Source: Lingula anatina (lineage: Eukaryota; Brachiopoda; Lingulata; Lingulida; Lingulidae). Taken from it: 33,173 bases of DNA. This document shows, one piece after another, positions 1 to 11,200 of this stretch; position 1 is the first letter of the stretch; each line of letters opens with the position of its first letter. The DNA lies in NCBI RefSeq assembly GCF_001039355.2, contig NW_019773625.1:336481-369653 (forward strand), in the 5' to 3' direction. Below the pieces are notes generated by a model. The model searched no databases. It saw only the letters and a program-made list of their open reading frames with translations, and had not been told where the DNA came from. Position numbers and translations under genes: made by a program.

Positions 1-375
1 CCATGATTTTTCATTTTTTTTTTCAGTAATTTACTTCACTGTACGTTTCTCTTATTTGTGCCATGCACATACATTTCAATTATGATGGTGAAACCAGCGT
101 TTTAGTGGATAATGGTTCACCATAGAAGCTCAGAGATAATTTGTTGTATCGTATACCACGTAGAAGAAATGCCCCCATTCGTGCACTACCCACCCTTTTT
201 ATGTACAGACACAGATGTGTCTGTACATATAGCCATCATCTGCGTCTGTCGTCGCCATCGCCGTCGCCGTCGCCGTGCACNTGCCTTGTCATTATTTTCA
301 ATAAAAAGGCTGATACCTCATAAAGTAGGTCATCTCTTTGTTACATCGTAAACAGAAACGGATAACCCGTAGAAA
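1..375. other. 5' flank of gene A, no separate gene seen
   Basis: This stretch lies upstream of the first CARD-GTPase start codon. It holds a 14-bp perfect inverted repeat (200-213 with 216-229, 2-nt spacer) and a short CGCCGT-type GC-rich tandem at about 250-277, next to a single N at 281. The start at 376 has a good context (AAA before ATGG). I see no clear TATA box; an A-rich AATAAAAAGG at about 299-308 is the only weak candidate. Confidence 0.5.
200..229. repeat. Short perfect inverted repeat upstream of gene A
   Basis: Arms TATGTACAGACACA (200-213) and its exact complement (216-229) are separated by GA. It lies about 150 bp before the gene A start, in the promoter or 5' UTR. It could be a palindromic protein site or a hairpin in the leader. 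Confidence 0.6.
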
Positions 376-2236
376 ATGGCGTCTGTTAAAGGAAGTAAGA
401 CTTCATCTAAAGGAAACTCAATTTTATTGAAGAACAGAGTGTTCTTAACCAAAAACTTGCACGCTGACGAGGTCATAGAGCTCTTGCTCCAGGAAAGGAA
501 ACTTGCCCGTTCTGAATATGACGACATAGTTGGTCAGACTACGCGCGAGAATAAGGTGAAGAAGTTGTTAGATATACTTGGAACGAAGGATCATAGCGCT
601 TATAGCGTTTTTAGAAAGGGGCTGGAAGAGGGCGAATGTGACCAGCGCTTTATTATTGAGAAACTGGACAAAGCTGTGAGCCAGACGGCTGAACGTCGGC
701 TAAAAGGTGATAAAAGAGTCTACATTGTAGCTTTTTAACGTGATGCATAAGTCACAACCATATCTATAGCTTATCCTATTACTGTTCAGTTCACTCTCGA
801 GAGTTTGATTTTCTAATGATCCCTCTTTCCCTATATCTCTATTTTTAATGAGCTTGTTTCTTGTGAATGAATTGGCCTTTTTACAATATGCACATCGAGT
901 ATAGTGACAGCACATACATGTATATATAGAGGTAAAAGTTATGACAATCGCGAAGACGTAGGCCTACTTTCTAGCTGTTCGTATTGTGTATACCCTAGAT
1001 GTGTATTCTCAGGTGAGTCTATTCCTCGCCTTAAGCCTGGGTGTCATTAAGAGTCACATTAAGTGACATTAAGAGTCTGCTAAAGCGATGGACTTGTGAT
1101 AATGAATGTTGGTCGTATGCTTATTGTTAATATCTTTTAATACTAAATGTTTTTTTACAACATAGTAATATTCCTGGGGGCGACTGAAAGCGGAAAGACT
1201 AGTCTCTTAGACAGATACGTAGATGACAAGTTTCTAGCAAAGACCGCTCCAACGCTAGGGCCAGATTACCGAATTAAAACTGTGAATTCTGAAGATTTTG
1301 ATGAATCTGTGAAGCTACAACTTTGGGACTGTCCTGGAAAGGGGACGTATATTTCAATGTCCCGCACGTGAGTAAAATTTCGTATTCTCGTCCGCTGTCG
1401 CGCACACGCGCACGACGTTGTTATATATTGTCTGTATATGATTGAACAATTTTTCTGCATGGTGTACAAGTTGTAGCTCCAATTCTGTACAAACAACGAT
1501 ACTTCTTTAATACATTAACGTAAGATAATTGCAAACAATTGCCTTTGGTCATTTATGCCGCCTTAGATCTAAAAAAAATACCTACAGAATGGATCAAATC
1601 TCTGCCAGAAGACAATTTATTGATTGTAACAAATTTTGGCCGCTCGCTTTGTCTTCTTGCGTTTTGAGTTATCCAAGTTGTAGTATGGTTCACATAAACA
1701 AATGCGCAAATAAACATATTAGACCTATCCATCAATTTTTTCCCTCCGTTTAATTTTCTCACAGCACTGATTATTTTTATAATTACAGATATTACCGCGC
1801 TGTGGATGCAATTATTTTGGTTTACGACGTAACAAGAAAAAAGACGTTTGAAGAAGTTCGGCACTTTTTACAAGACTTCTACAACAACAGTCGAGGTTGC
1901 GACGATGCAGTGATAATGTTGATTGGCAACAAACAAGATCTTGTCCTCGAGGATAATAGAAATAAGCGTGAGGTGGAACCCATCGAGGCCTCAGAATTCG
2001 CCAGTAAGCGCCCATGAGTCAGATGCGTCAACTTAAAATAAAGATTGNNNNNNNNNNNNNNNNNNNNNNNNNNNNNNNNNNNNNNNNNNNNNNNNNNNNN
2101 NNNNNNNNCTAAATCACTTTGCTGATTTTTTTTTTCTTTTTAGAACAACATGACATTGACTTCACGCATGAGACATCTGCAAAAACGGGCGCTAATGTTG
2201 AAGCCGTGTTCAGAATCCTCATAAATGGTCGGTCCC

Positions 2237-2277
<41 letters not shown>

Positions 2278-2495
2278 CTTCTGAAATTTCATGATTATTT
2301 TTCACATTTGTAAAAAATCAGTAGTGCGTGATAATATATATTGCTAGAATAAGCAAGAATTAATAATGTGAAGACTTTATCGTTAATGTTTCAGAAATGT
2401 GCCAGAGAAATGCGGGCAAGGCAGATGATTCAGATATCATACATCTCCAGTCTGACAAGCACCGGCGAGAACCATTAGTAAACTGTAAATGTTAA
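376..2495 (+). CDS. CARD-small GTPase (Rab-like) fusion protein, divergent copy (gene A)
   Basis: Five exons: 376-706, 1166-1367, 1789-2003, 2144-2227, 2395-2495 (933 nt, 310 aa). All introns are GT-AG, with phases 1, 2, 1, 1. Residues about 16-98 form a CARD-like six-helix domain (LLKNRVFLTKNLH, DEVIELLLQE, VKKLLDILGTKD). Residues 111-277 form a Ras/Rab fold: P-loop GATESGKT (115-122), switch I APTLGPDY, G3 WDCPG (164-168), G4 NKQD (225-228), G5 ETSA (259-262). The position of the Ras Gln61 equivalent is Lys169, and the P-loop carries T-E-S where B and C keep GV, so GTP hydrolysis is probably impaired. The C-terminus is N-C-K-C, which looks like a Rab CxC prenylation site. The 61-N gap falls in intron 3 and does not touch an exon. 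Possible poly(A) signals are ATTAAA 2895-2900 and AATAAA 3160-3165. Seen directly: motifs and splice sites. Inferred: membrane-tethered CARD signalling. Confidence 0.85.
2048..2108. other. Assembly gap (61 Ns)
   Basis: A run of 61 N lies inside intron 3 of gene A, between the donor at 2004 and the acceptor at 2143. The flanking exons join in frame (A + AA gives Lys), so no coding sequence appears to be lost, but true intron length is unknown. Confidence 0.95.
2239..2271. repeat. (TC)n microsatellite in gene A intron 4
   Basis: An uninterrupted CT/TC dinucleotide run begins about ten bases after the exon 4 donor. The donor itself (GTCGGT) is weak, so the adjacent pyrimidine run may affect splicing. 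Confidence 0.9.
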
Positions 2496-4039
2496 AAGGA
2501 TAAATAATGTGGAGAAAGAAAACCGCTTGGTTATCGAGAGCTCAGGAAAAAACAAGTTATTGGTATCTTAATACACCGGGTCATAACTTTCGAGTATGTT
2601 TTCCCCTTTTAATTATCTCGTCAGTAAGCAATACTGTCTTCTCCTTGCTGTGTTCTTGTCTTTATCATCATTGGCGGCGTACAATATTAAACAAAAAAAT
2701 GCATTATTGTGTTCAAGCGGGGTTGGCACTGCCGTTACCAGTGTGTTCCAAAAATCCCTTGAACGTTCGTTTTGGGCCGCCCTCCTTGCGGAGATGTGTG
2801 AGGAAGAAGCTGCACAGTGAATGTGCATCCCCCTCTTCATATCTTGCTTTTCTCTCGGATATGATTTTAAACTCCACGTGCAATATTACACTGAATTAAA
2901 GAGTAAAGTTTCATTTGGGAACACTTGACACGTAAAGAGATTAAAATTTAATAAGTATGACGTCATGATAGACATGATAATGCCATAAGTAACAGCTTAG
3001 ATACTCTAAATGCGCTAAATGCAAAAATTGTGCAAACAGATATTGGGACCGAGGGAGAGAAAGAGATATAAATTGTAGACTTACTTAGCTATTGATTTTT
3101 TTCTCGTTACCTCAAAGATTGGGGGACGGCCCTAAATCTAGTAATCGTGTAATTTAATGAATAAATCTAATTGTATTTGTTCATGGTCTTGTTCCAATGC
3201 ATTCATTTTGTAATTGCTTAAAAATTCGTTTATGGGCATGAATAAAAAAACTACTTTAAATTCTGTATTTTCCATTTAAAAATGCAACCCGAATTTATCG
3301 TACGTACTGTGCCAGTATGTCTTTACAGTTGTTACTATAACTGAGAGCTCGCATTCAAATATATATTTTTCTTTACAGATGTAACCATAACTGAGAGCTC
3401 TCATTCAAATACATATTTTTTCTTTTCTCCAGCCAATTACAAAGTGTCATGTTACGATCGTGACGTAACGTACAACATAGTTTGTTTTCTGAATTTACAT
3501 TGTTTTCATCCGGGCCGGCGGTATGCTTATACTAGCTAGTCTTCAACGAAACTTAAACCCGCGCCAAAACACACCCACAAAAGCACTGCATATGAAAGTA
3601 AACATCCAGAATACAATACACTTAACACACTGCCTTTTGGATTTGCATAATGTGGCTTTTATTTGCTTACAAAATCCACAATTTGAGGAATAATGACAGC
3701 ATTTCAACACCTGCAATCAGCTGACAGAAAAGCACAGCGACCTTCTGTATGAAAATGTCATATGTAACCGTGACTTGAAGTGGTACAGACGGTACCAGAC
3801 AGAAATCGTATCGGGTATAGTGGAAAATATACGCCAGTTATGACTGTGCCACTGAAAAAGCCATTATGCTGTGATGTGCAATTGCTAGAAGTTGGATAAG
3901 TCGTGGAAGAGATTAAAGTCCCTTTCAGGGCACACTTTTAGACTTCACGGAAAGTACATGCAGGCAAATAAGGAGATTCAGCGCCGGTTAAGTTCAATTT
4001 GACTGAAGCAAATAGCCCTTCAGTGCGCGCACACTTACA
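2496..4039. other. Spacer between genes A and D; 3' UTR of A
   Basis: No gene is supported here. An open frame at 2507-2899 has no domain, no codon pattern and no splice partner. The stretch holds candidate poly(A) signals for gene A (2895, 3160) and a 50-bp tandem duplication (3320-3420). The sequence just before 4040 should contain the gene D promoter, but no TATA box is obvious. Confidence 0.5.
3320..3420. repeat. 50-bp tandem duplication, two copies
   Basis: Two adjacent copies begin at 3320 and 3370. Each has the order TCTTTACAG, then ATAACTGAGAGCTC, then ATTCAAATA and a T-rich end. They differ at a handful of positions, so the duplication is not brand new. Confidence 0.8.
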
Positions 4040-6047
4040 ATGAAGGAATGCTGTCTCACGTCTCTCGGTTTTCTCATATACGCTTCCTGCTATGCCGTGC
4101 CATACTTCGTGTCGTCCAAAAAGGTTGCTGACCTGTTGGTGGACGGGTCTGGACAATACGTGTACGGACTGGACGTAACCTTGGCCGTATACTGGTACAT
4201 CCTAGGGGGAGTATTTGCTGGGCTGTTGATAGCGGCGGGACTTGTTTTCTGTATAGTGAAACAGTTTGGGGAAAGTATACAGACGAAAATGTGAGTACAA
4301 CACCCTTTCATACAATAAGCATATAACAAAATAAGTTTCTTGTTGGAAAATTTAGCAATACTTCCTTTATCCGAACAGTATATCTCTAGATCTACCCAAA
4401 ACCGTTGAGAAAATTTCGTTCCATAAGCCCAATACGAGAATGACTCAAAAATTAGAAACTCAGGACTCGGGATGTAGTTCTATAACCGTTTCTGGACATG
4501 GTGTACCTGAATGATCAAAGGAAAAGTGTTGAATTTTTAAAATAAAACATTCTTAGTACAGTGCGCATAAATATCCAACAGCCATTGTGTGTCCTTTAGA
4601 TTCTCTTTAAGGTGCATAAATTGTAAATAAGGAAGGAATAAGGAACAAAGTCGTGTATATATTATATAAACATTATGTGGACAGGATAACAACCAATCGA
4701 AATCTGATTCTATAAATGTTTTGTGCAATTAAGCCATGTATCTGTTTATTCAAGATGCATCGGGGTCGGATTTTAAAGTAATCTCTTTTTCCAGACGCCT
4801 TCCCATTCTGCTCTACTGGATTTTCTCCGTGCTCCCGTCTGTTATATTACTGGTCTTGTCATACAAGGTGAGAGATCACTCAAATGTAATATTTTTTCTT
4901 ATCCTAGATACGTCATCCTATTTTTTATTTTTATTTTATTTATTTATTTTTATTTTTTGGAAGTGTTTTTCACAAAGTCTGACGTAATCGATGCCGTGAA
5001 CACCTTCCAAAGGTTTTCGTCAAACAACCTGAAGTTTTCAGCAGCTGCTCAAGATAAGTGGAGTTCGCACTTCATAGATTTTCTTCATTTTTTTTTTTAT
5101 TAAATTAAGGTCTACGGTAAGACTGTCCCTTGTGACGTCAACACAACTGTGACGTGCCAAGTCTCTGGAGCCAATGAGCACGCTTTGGCACATTCGAAGT
5201 TCGAGGCATTCGACGCTTACTCGGTCATGGTGGTCCATTTGATTCTCGTGGTACTGGTGGGCTGCGAATGGTTTGCCAAATTTAAAGTAGGTTGAGAATC
5301 AAGTATGTTTTTGAAAATGCAATTTAATCGAAATCCTACACACCTGAAAACCGCTGTATTATTCTAGTTTTAAAGTTTATGCAATACTTTGGACGGCGGG
5401 TCTTCCTTTTCACTTGCTTTGATTAATTGGCGGTAATTATGTTATTTGAATGTGACATGTCTAAGTTCTTTTTACCTTTTTTGTTGGTTATTTTTTAAAG
5501 AGTCAGAACAGGAATCATAGTCATTAATTGCATAATGAAGTTTTCTGTTAATATCCTGTATAAAGTATCTCGTTGTCAATTTAACTCTTTCTTAAAACTA
5601 TATTCTTTATTATTATATATTCAGGAAAACGACTATGAAATGAAATACATCTTCTTTGCCGAATGTGGAGCGGAATTTCTCCCCATTTACGACATTTCGG
5701 AAATGTGGAATCTTCTAATGCAGAAGGAAGTGCTCTTAAATGACATCCTTTTAACGGTAGTCGTAATATCCGGTGTCACCAGCATGCTGAGATTTGTCCC
5801 CACGCCGCAGAAAGTTGACGAATCCGGTGAACTTCGACCCAAGAGAGTTCACGTTTTAGTCTACCTACTTGGACACGAACTACCGTTCTTTATCATACGA
5901 GTCGTGGTCGTGGTGCTAAATACTAGCAAGACGATATTACCTTGGAATTATTTAATTTTTATAATGAAAAACGGGCTGTTTAGTATTTCGTACATGTTGC
6001 TGTTATGTTTGTTGAACCAAGCTGCACCTGTAAGCACTCAAGCTTGA
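4040..6047 (+). CDS. Seven-pass membrane protein of unknown function (TMEM26-like?) (gene D)
   Basis: Four exons: 4040-4290, 4795-4867, 5110-5286, 5625-6047 (924 nt, 307 aa), GT-AG introns, phases 2, 0, 0. The hydrophobic segments I count are about 8-25, 47-73, 86-107, 145-163, 205-225, 243-265 and 277-298. The loop between segments 3 and 4 holds two cysteines (116, 124) around an N-T-T glycosylation sequon at 119, suggesting an extracytoplasmic disulphide loop. The segment HELPFFIIR followed by a hydrophobic run and a K-N pair recalls the C-terminal half of TMEM26 proteins, but I would not assign the family from this. A GTAAGC inside the last exon (about 6030) could be a donor, giving a different C-terminus. 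Poly(A) candidates are AATAAA at 6869 and 6918. Why it sits among the CARD-GTPase genes is unknown. Confidence 0.7.
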
Positions 6048-8232
6048 GCAACGTCATTCACTCATTTTTTATAGATATGTATTTTTGCATGTCTAGCTGT
6101 CTATGTTAAACACTAAGAGCTAATGCTGTTCAAAATAGCATGTCATCTATTTATTTGCTCAACATTTGGTGTATTCCAGGATTTTTCATTAACTGTTTAA
6201 CAGATGTATTATCTTTGTAGGAAGAAAGTATTTTCGTGTGTTTGTGTGTGTCCCCTTGGCCTTATAGAAGTATAAATATTTTGATGCATCTAGAAAGATC
6301 TACATAATAGTTGTTGAATACAGTCCGAGCTTTCGGCCCCTGGGGGGCCGAAAGCTCGGACTGTATTCAACAACTATTATGTAGATCTTTCTAGATGCAT
6401 CAAAATATTTATACTTCTATTATTACCAAGATCTATACGGTGAATCAACATGAATCCCTTGGCCTTATAAAATGACTTGTTCCAGTATGTTTGTGACGAA
6501 GTCGTTGTCTGTATATTTGGCTGATACGCGAGGTAGCAAATACAACTCAGTTATAATCTTTCTTGTTATTTATTGAACTATTTTCCAGTTGTTACCTAGG
6601 CCGCTTTCTTCAATTTTATTTCTACCTCATGCAATCTCTAGCGGCCTTCTCCCCGTTCAATTGTATAAATATTATACGAGCATGTCAATCAACTCAAGAT
6701 ACTCTACAAAACACTCCCCGCTACTTATTCACTGCATGCTGTCAATTACTAACATTACATGTTGTATCATACATAGTAGAAAACGGGAATCAATATGCGC
6801 AGAGGTGCGTTATCAAGCTATTTATCGCCTTCACAAGAAGGAAAAACATAAACATTTTAAAATTACACAATAAACAATCTAAATGTATATATATATGGGA
6901 GATATATAATCTTGATCAATAAAGTCAAACCTACAGTGTAGCACTCTATACGTTCATTTGATTAAACCTTAGATGTTTCATTCGTCCAAGTGTACTAGTA
7001 CCTTATAATATTTCCCCGCTACAAATTGTACTACATATACCGGTATTGCAAATCTTCCTGGAGTACGTAAGCACAATTTTTCTCCTACTAACAAAATTTT
7101 GATCCTTCTTTCCTGACACTCGCCATAACTCTGTAACAATCTGGGAAAATTAAAAATGTCCTAAACTTGTAAAGCGTTTTTTTTTTAACATTTCGCCAAA
7201 ATTTTGACGACTGACTTCACGAGATTTAAAGCTGTGTCAAGATGGTTGTTAGTTGGCGAGGTTCGTAAGAAGATAGTAAACTAGATTATTTCTGCCGACG
7301 TTTAACATACGATTTTTCTATGACAATGATCAAAATATATAACTTATCCTCCGATAAGGTCACCAAGAAGTGGTTTATGCATTTAAAGTGTGTTTAAGTT
7401 CCAACACTTTGTATCTTAAGTCAAAAACAACAGTGAATATGTGAAAGAAAAAAAACATCATTGTTGTCCCAGATTTGGCCCTTAATCTTGTAAAGGTAGT
7501 CAGCGCTAACGTACCAAACCTACATTATTTTACAAACAAACTGAGGGCTCATCTTTAAATTACTTGGTCAATTAATATGCCCATTCTGCTGTTAATCATG
7601 CAAACAACCAATTTGGATCTGGTCTAGACCAGGCCCCAATTGGTTTTTGGCTCAGTCCAGTGAGTAACTGGACTAGATTGGGATCTGGCCTATGACAGTG
7701 TATCTACACATACTAACACCTTATGTACACTAACACGATTACGACAAACACACAGTGTTTTAGGTGAATGGATATGTATGATGAAGGCATTTTACTTTAT
7801 CCCCGCCTTCAACATTTATAAAGAAAAACATTTAAAAACCGATCCGTTGATGCTCTGGTGGCACCATCTTTGTCTGTTCTATAGCCCGCAGCCGTGTCAC
7901 CATGCATACAAACAGTCACCAGTCCTTAGGTAATTAAGCCATATACATGCAGATTGAAGAAACTCTCAGTTTCAGAGCCCAAAGCCGATCTATGCTGAAT
8001 CTTTTATCGCCATGTATAAACAAAAAAGTTACCCATTCCCAGTCAGTTAGTGCTCAAGTTGGCGCCATCTGCTTGGAAGATATCATACCCTTACTTTCTT
8101 CATCAGGCGGTGTCGAGCGGAATATCCGCTAATATAACCCAAAATTTCCCACAACGACCTTAGGCTCGGGCCTCTTCAAATTTAAAATACAATTTTTAAA
8201 TCGTAAATTAAAATTTCACCAAAACTCCTGCA
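6048..8232. other. Spacer between convergent genes D and B
   Basis: No coding exon is supported; open frames at 6563-6922 and 7947-8132 have no domain or splice partner. The stretch contains the large palindrome at 6264-6420, candidate poly(A) signals for D (6869, 6918) and a 14-bp palindrome CTGGTCTAGACCAG at 7619-7632. I found no AATAAA on the minus strand close to the end of gene B. Confidence 0.5.
6253..6469. mobile_element. Perfect 77-bp-arm palindrome with flanking direct repeat (foldback or Penelope-type tail-to-tail insert)
   Basis: Arms 6264-6340 and 6344-6420 are exact reverse complements over 77 bp, with only TGG between them. A 14-bp direct repeat, CCCTTGGCCTTATA, lies at 6253-6266 and 6456-6469. 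The inner stem TTTCGGCCCC/GGGGCCGAAA followed by GCTCGGAC resembles terminal sequences seen in Penelope-like retroelements, which often insert as inverted truncated copies; that link is from memory and weak. Other explanations are a foldback MITE, a template-switch palindrome or an assembly artefact. Confidence 0.6.
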
Positions 8233-11200
8233 CTAGTCTTTTTCTCCTCGTAAACACGGACATTTAGACTTCTTCTTTTTAAGGTCCCCTTTCGACAAAG
8301 TAATGCCTTGCTCCCGTAGACGACGGAGGGGTTTTGGATTCCTATTGTATATTTCTGAAAAGACAAAGACGAAAATATACTACCAAATATATGAAACTTG
8401 CTCAATTGCTCTGCAAACTTCTACGGGTACATGTATATTACTTTATACGCTTTTTAACTGAACACTGACATGTAGAGAAACAAAGTAAAAATATCCTATA
8501 TGCTATATTCTTATAACAAGTGTTGAGGCATTATATAATTTTTTGTTATTATTCTTTGGGAAAATTGATGTTGAATAAAAAAAACTCACCATTGATGAGG
8601 ATTCGGAACACCGTATTCACATTCTGCTTGGTGGCCGCCGAGGTCTCGTGGAGGTACACGTGGTCAATACCATGCTCCTCTGCGGTAGCGAAAATATTTG
8701 GAAGCTGTTATTTGGTATGGTGTTAGGGGTCGTTCAAAATGAGTTAGGTCGACCTAGCTTGTACGACATAACGTTATGGGGACTCTCGCTGAATGCAATC
8801 AGATAAACAGACTGACACACCTCCTCTTGTTCCCAAAGAATTAGTATAATCACCAGCTTCCTTGTGTTCTACTCAACGCCACAAAGAGGCGTGTTAGTCT
8901 TTTAAACTGATTGCATTCAGCGAAGGTCCCCGCGGAGTTAGGTCGCACTAGCTAGGTGGACATAGCTCAATCTGAACGGCTGCTTAGTGCGAAACGCGTA
9001 TTTGGTAACTCAAACACGGTTTTTAGAAGGTAATTTGTCAACAATTTTGGCCTTATTTAAAGAAAAACTATTGACATTTCCACATAAATTAACATGTTGC
9101 TATATAAAGGTCTATCGCTTATTGTATGCTTGAAGCAAAACGCTCTACTATTTAATTCCTGCTTACCAGCAAAAACGTGGGCGTCGTGTGGCGTCACCTC
9201 CCTCGCGTATCCCTCACGTACCAGCAAGTCACGTTTATTCCCCACCATCATCATAATAGTCCTGTCGTGCTGTTTGTTATATTGGCGGTATTCTCGGATC
9301 CAAAACGCCAGTTTGTCGAGGCTTTCCCGCCTTGTGACGTCGTACACAAATATAACACCGTCACAGTCACGATATATCCTGAAATAATTAAAGTACTACA
9401 ATAAATGGTTTTGAATAAATAAACGAACAGAGTTACGTATGCAAAAATTTTTCTGTCTACTTAATTAAGCACCATTCTGTTGTTGAACAAAAAAGAATCT
9501 CCACTGTTATAACATTTTCAGTTCATTAAGATGACTCACGCCCTGGAGATGGGTGCATAAGTCTCCTGTCCGGCGGTGTCCCAAATCTGCACCCGTACGA
9601 AACTGTTGTCATCAATCTCGACGTCCTTAAAGGAGAATTCGGTGCCGATGGTCAGGGGCTGGGTCGTGCCTGGGAAACGCCCCTCAGTGTAAACTATTTG
9701 CAGGTTAGTTTTCCCTACTCCTGACTCTCCGAGTAGGATCACTGGAAGGAAAGAGAAAAGACATTTAATTATTTTGAATATTTAAAACTAGTGGATGTAC
9801 CGGTGTCACGGTTGCAGACCGAGGTCATGAGCAGGCGTCGGGAGAAATTTCTAATGCACTTAAAAGTCACCAGTGGCTTGTTGACGATATTTTTATCTTT
9901 AAAATAAAATATGGTGGTTATTAATCAGTTTAACATAAAACTGAGAACAAGACTGAATTTTTCGTTAAAGAACATTTCGGTGTGCCCCACCCGTCTTCGT
10001 TTTTCTTACATGAAACCATACTTCTTCCTCGTCTTTATCCTCAGCAAATCATTTTACATCAGCATTAAATCAGAACGAGTAGCTTGCCTTATTTAAAATC
10101 GAAATTATCATTTATTCCCGCGAAGCAGAATATAATTTTAGACCTTGGATAACAGTCTTTAGTTTGAGTCAGTCCACACCGGGTGTAGATTCATGTTTGT
10201 GAGGTATTCATGTGTTTATGATAATCAAAAATGTATCCGTGACGTTTCACCTCGTCATTCTGGTTATTGGACCGATAACAGAAAAAGAGGTCAGGTAAAA
10301 ATCTATCATTGCATCGTCTGTTGACCTACCTGTCACCGTTTATCACCGTTATTACACCAGCTTTCAATATTGATGACATTTGTTTATCAGTTCCAAGTAC
10401 CGGTATATCTCCGTACTAACCAAGTAATCGCTATGAAAATGACACTACATGTTAAGATATATGTATGGACAAAAATACCTCTGAATTTGAGACTGTAACT
10501 TGTGTAAAACAGAAAAAAGAGCTACATTATGTGTTTAATAGCTCTTTCTTTGAAGAAAGTAGACGTTTATCTATTTAAAAAATATGTATCATGCCAAATG
10601 CAATTAAGTTATATGAATTATTTTCAACAAGGAAGAAAGAATTAATAATTTGTACAAATTTACATATTGAATAAGGGGATCAAGTATTCGTGTTGACATG
10701 TATGTATATTTATGATCTCAAAACTGCATCACAGAATATGAAAAATGTAAAAAAAAAAAAGGAGTATGGACGAAAGATGGGAGGCTTAATCCCAAGCTAT
10801 AAATCTTATGGAGGGCAGGCTCTCAGTTTCTTGGCAGGGTACCAGTAATAGTAGAATGTTGACCTGATAACGTTACATAGAAAAAATCAAACAATACAAC
10901 AAAGCGTGTGCGTATGGCCCTCATGGGTATGGCTTGCACGAAGAGACAGTACGCATTTAAGCAGTACGAAGTTTTTTTTAAGCTTTCCATTTTTCCTACA
11001 CTCTACCTTATCCCCCTCCCTGCTCAATAACCCTCACACTATCCACACCCCGCCTTTACTTTACTCTGCACATTGTAAAAACATATTGCACAAAACAACT
11101 TGCCCGTTATCTACCTTGTACATATTAATACAATGTGGTACATCTAGGCCACTCATATGAGACACTCACCTTTATAATCGTTTCCTTTTGGTCTTCCCAC

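Noticed and set aside
2507-2899. 130-codon open frame after gene A
   Set aside because: No domain, low-complexity mixed composition, overlaps the likely 3' UTR of A and has no splice partner.
2958-2965. TGACGTCA (CRE-like) here and at 16048-16055
   Set aside because: Single 8-mers in spacer DNA, not near a start; expected by chance in a window of this size often enough.
6563-6922. 119-codon open frame after gene D
   Set aside because: AT-rich frame with no recognisable domain; contains poly(A)-like signals and has no conserved neighbour exon.
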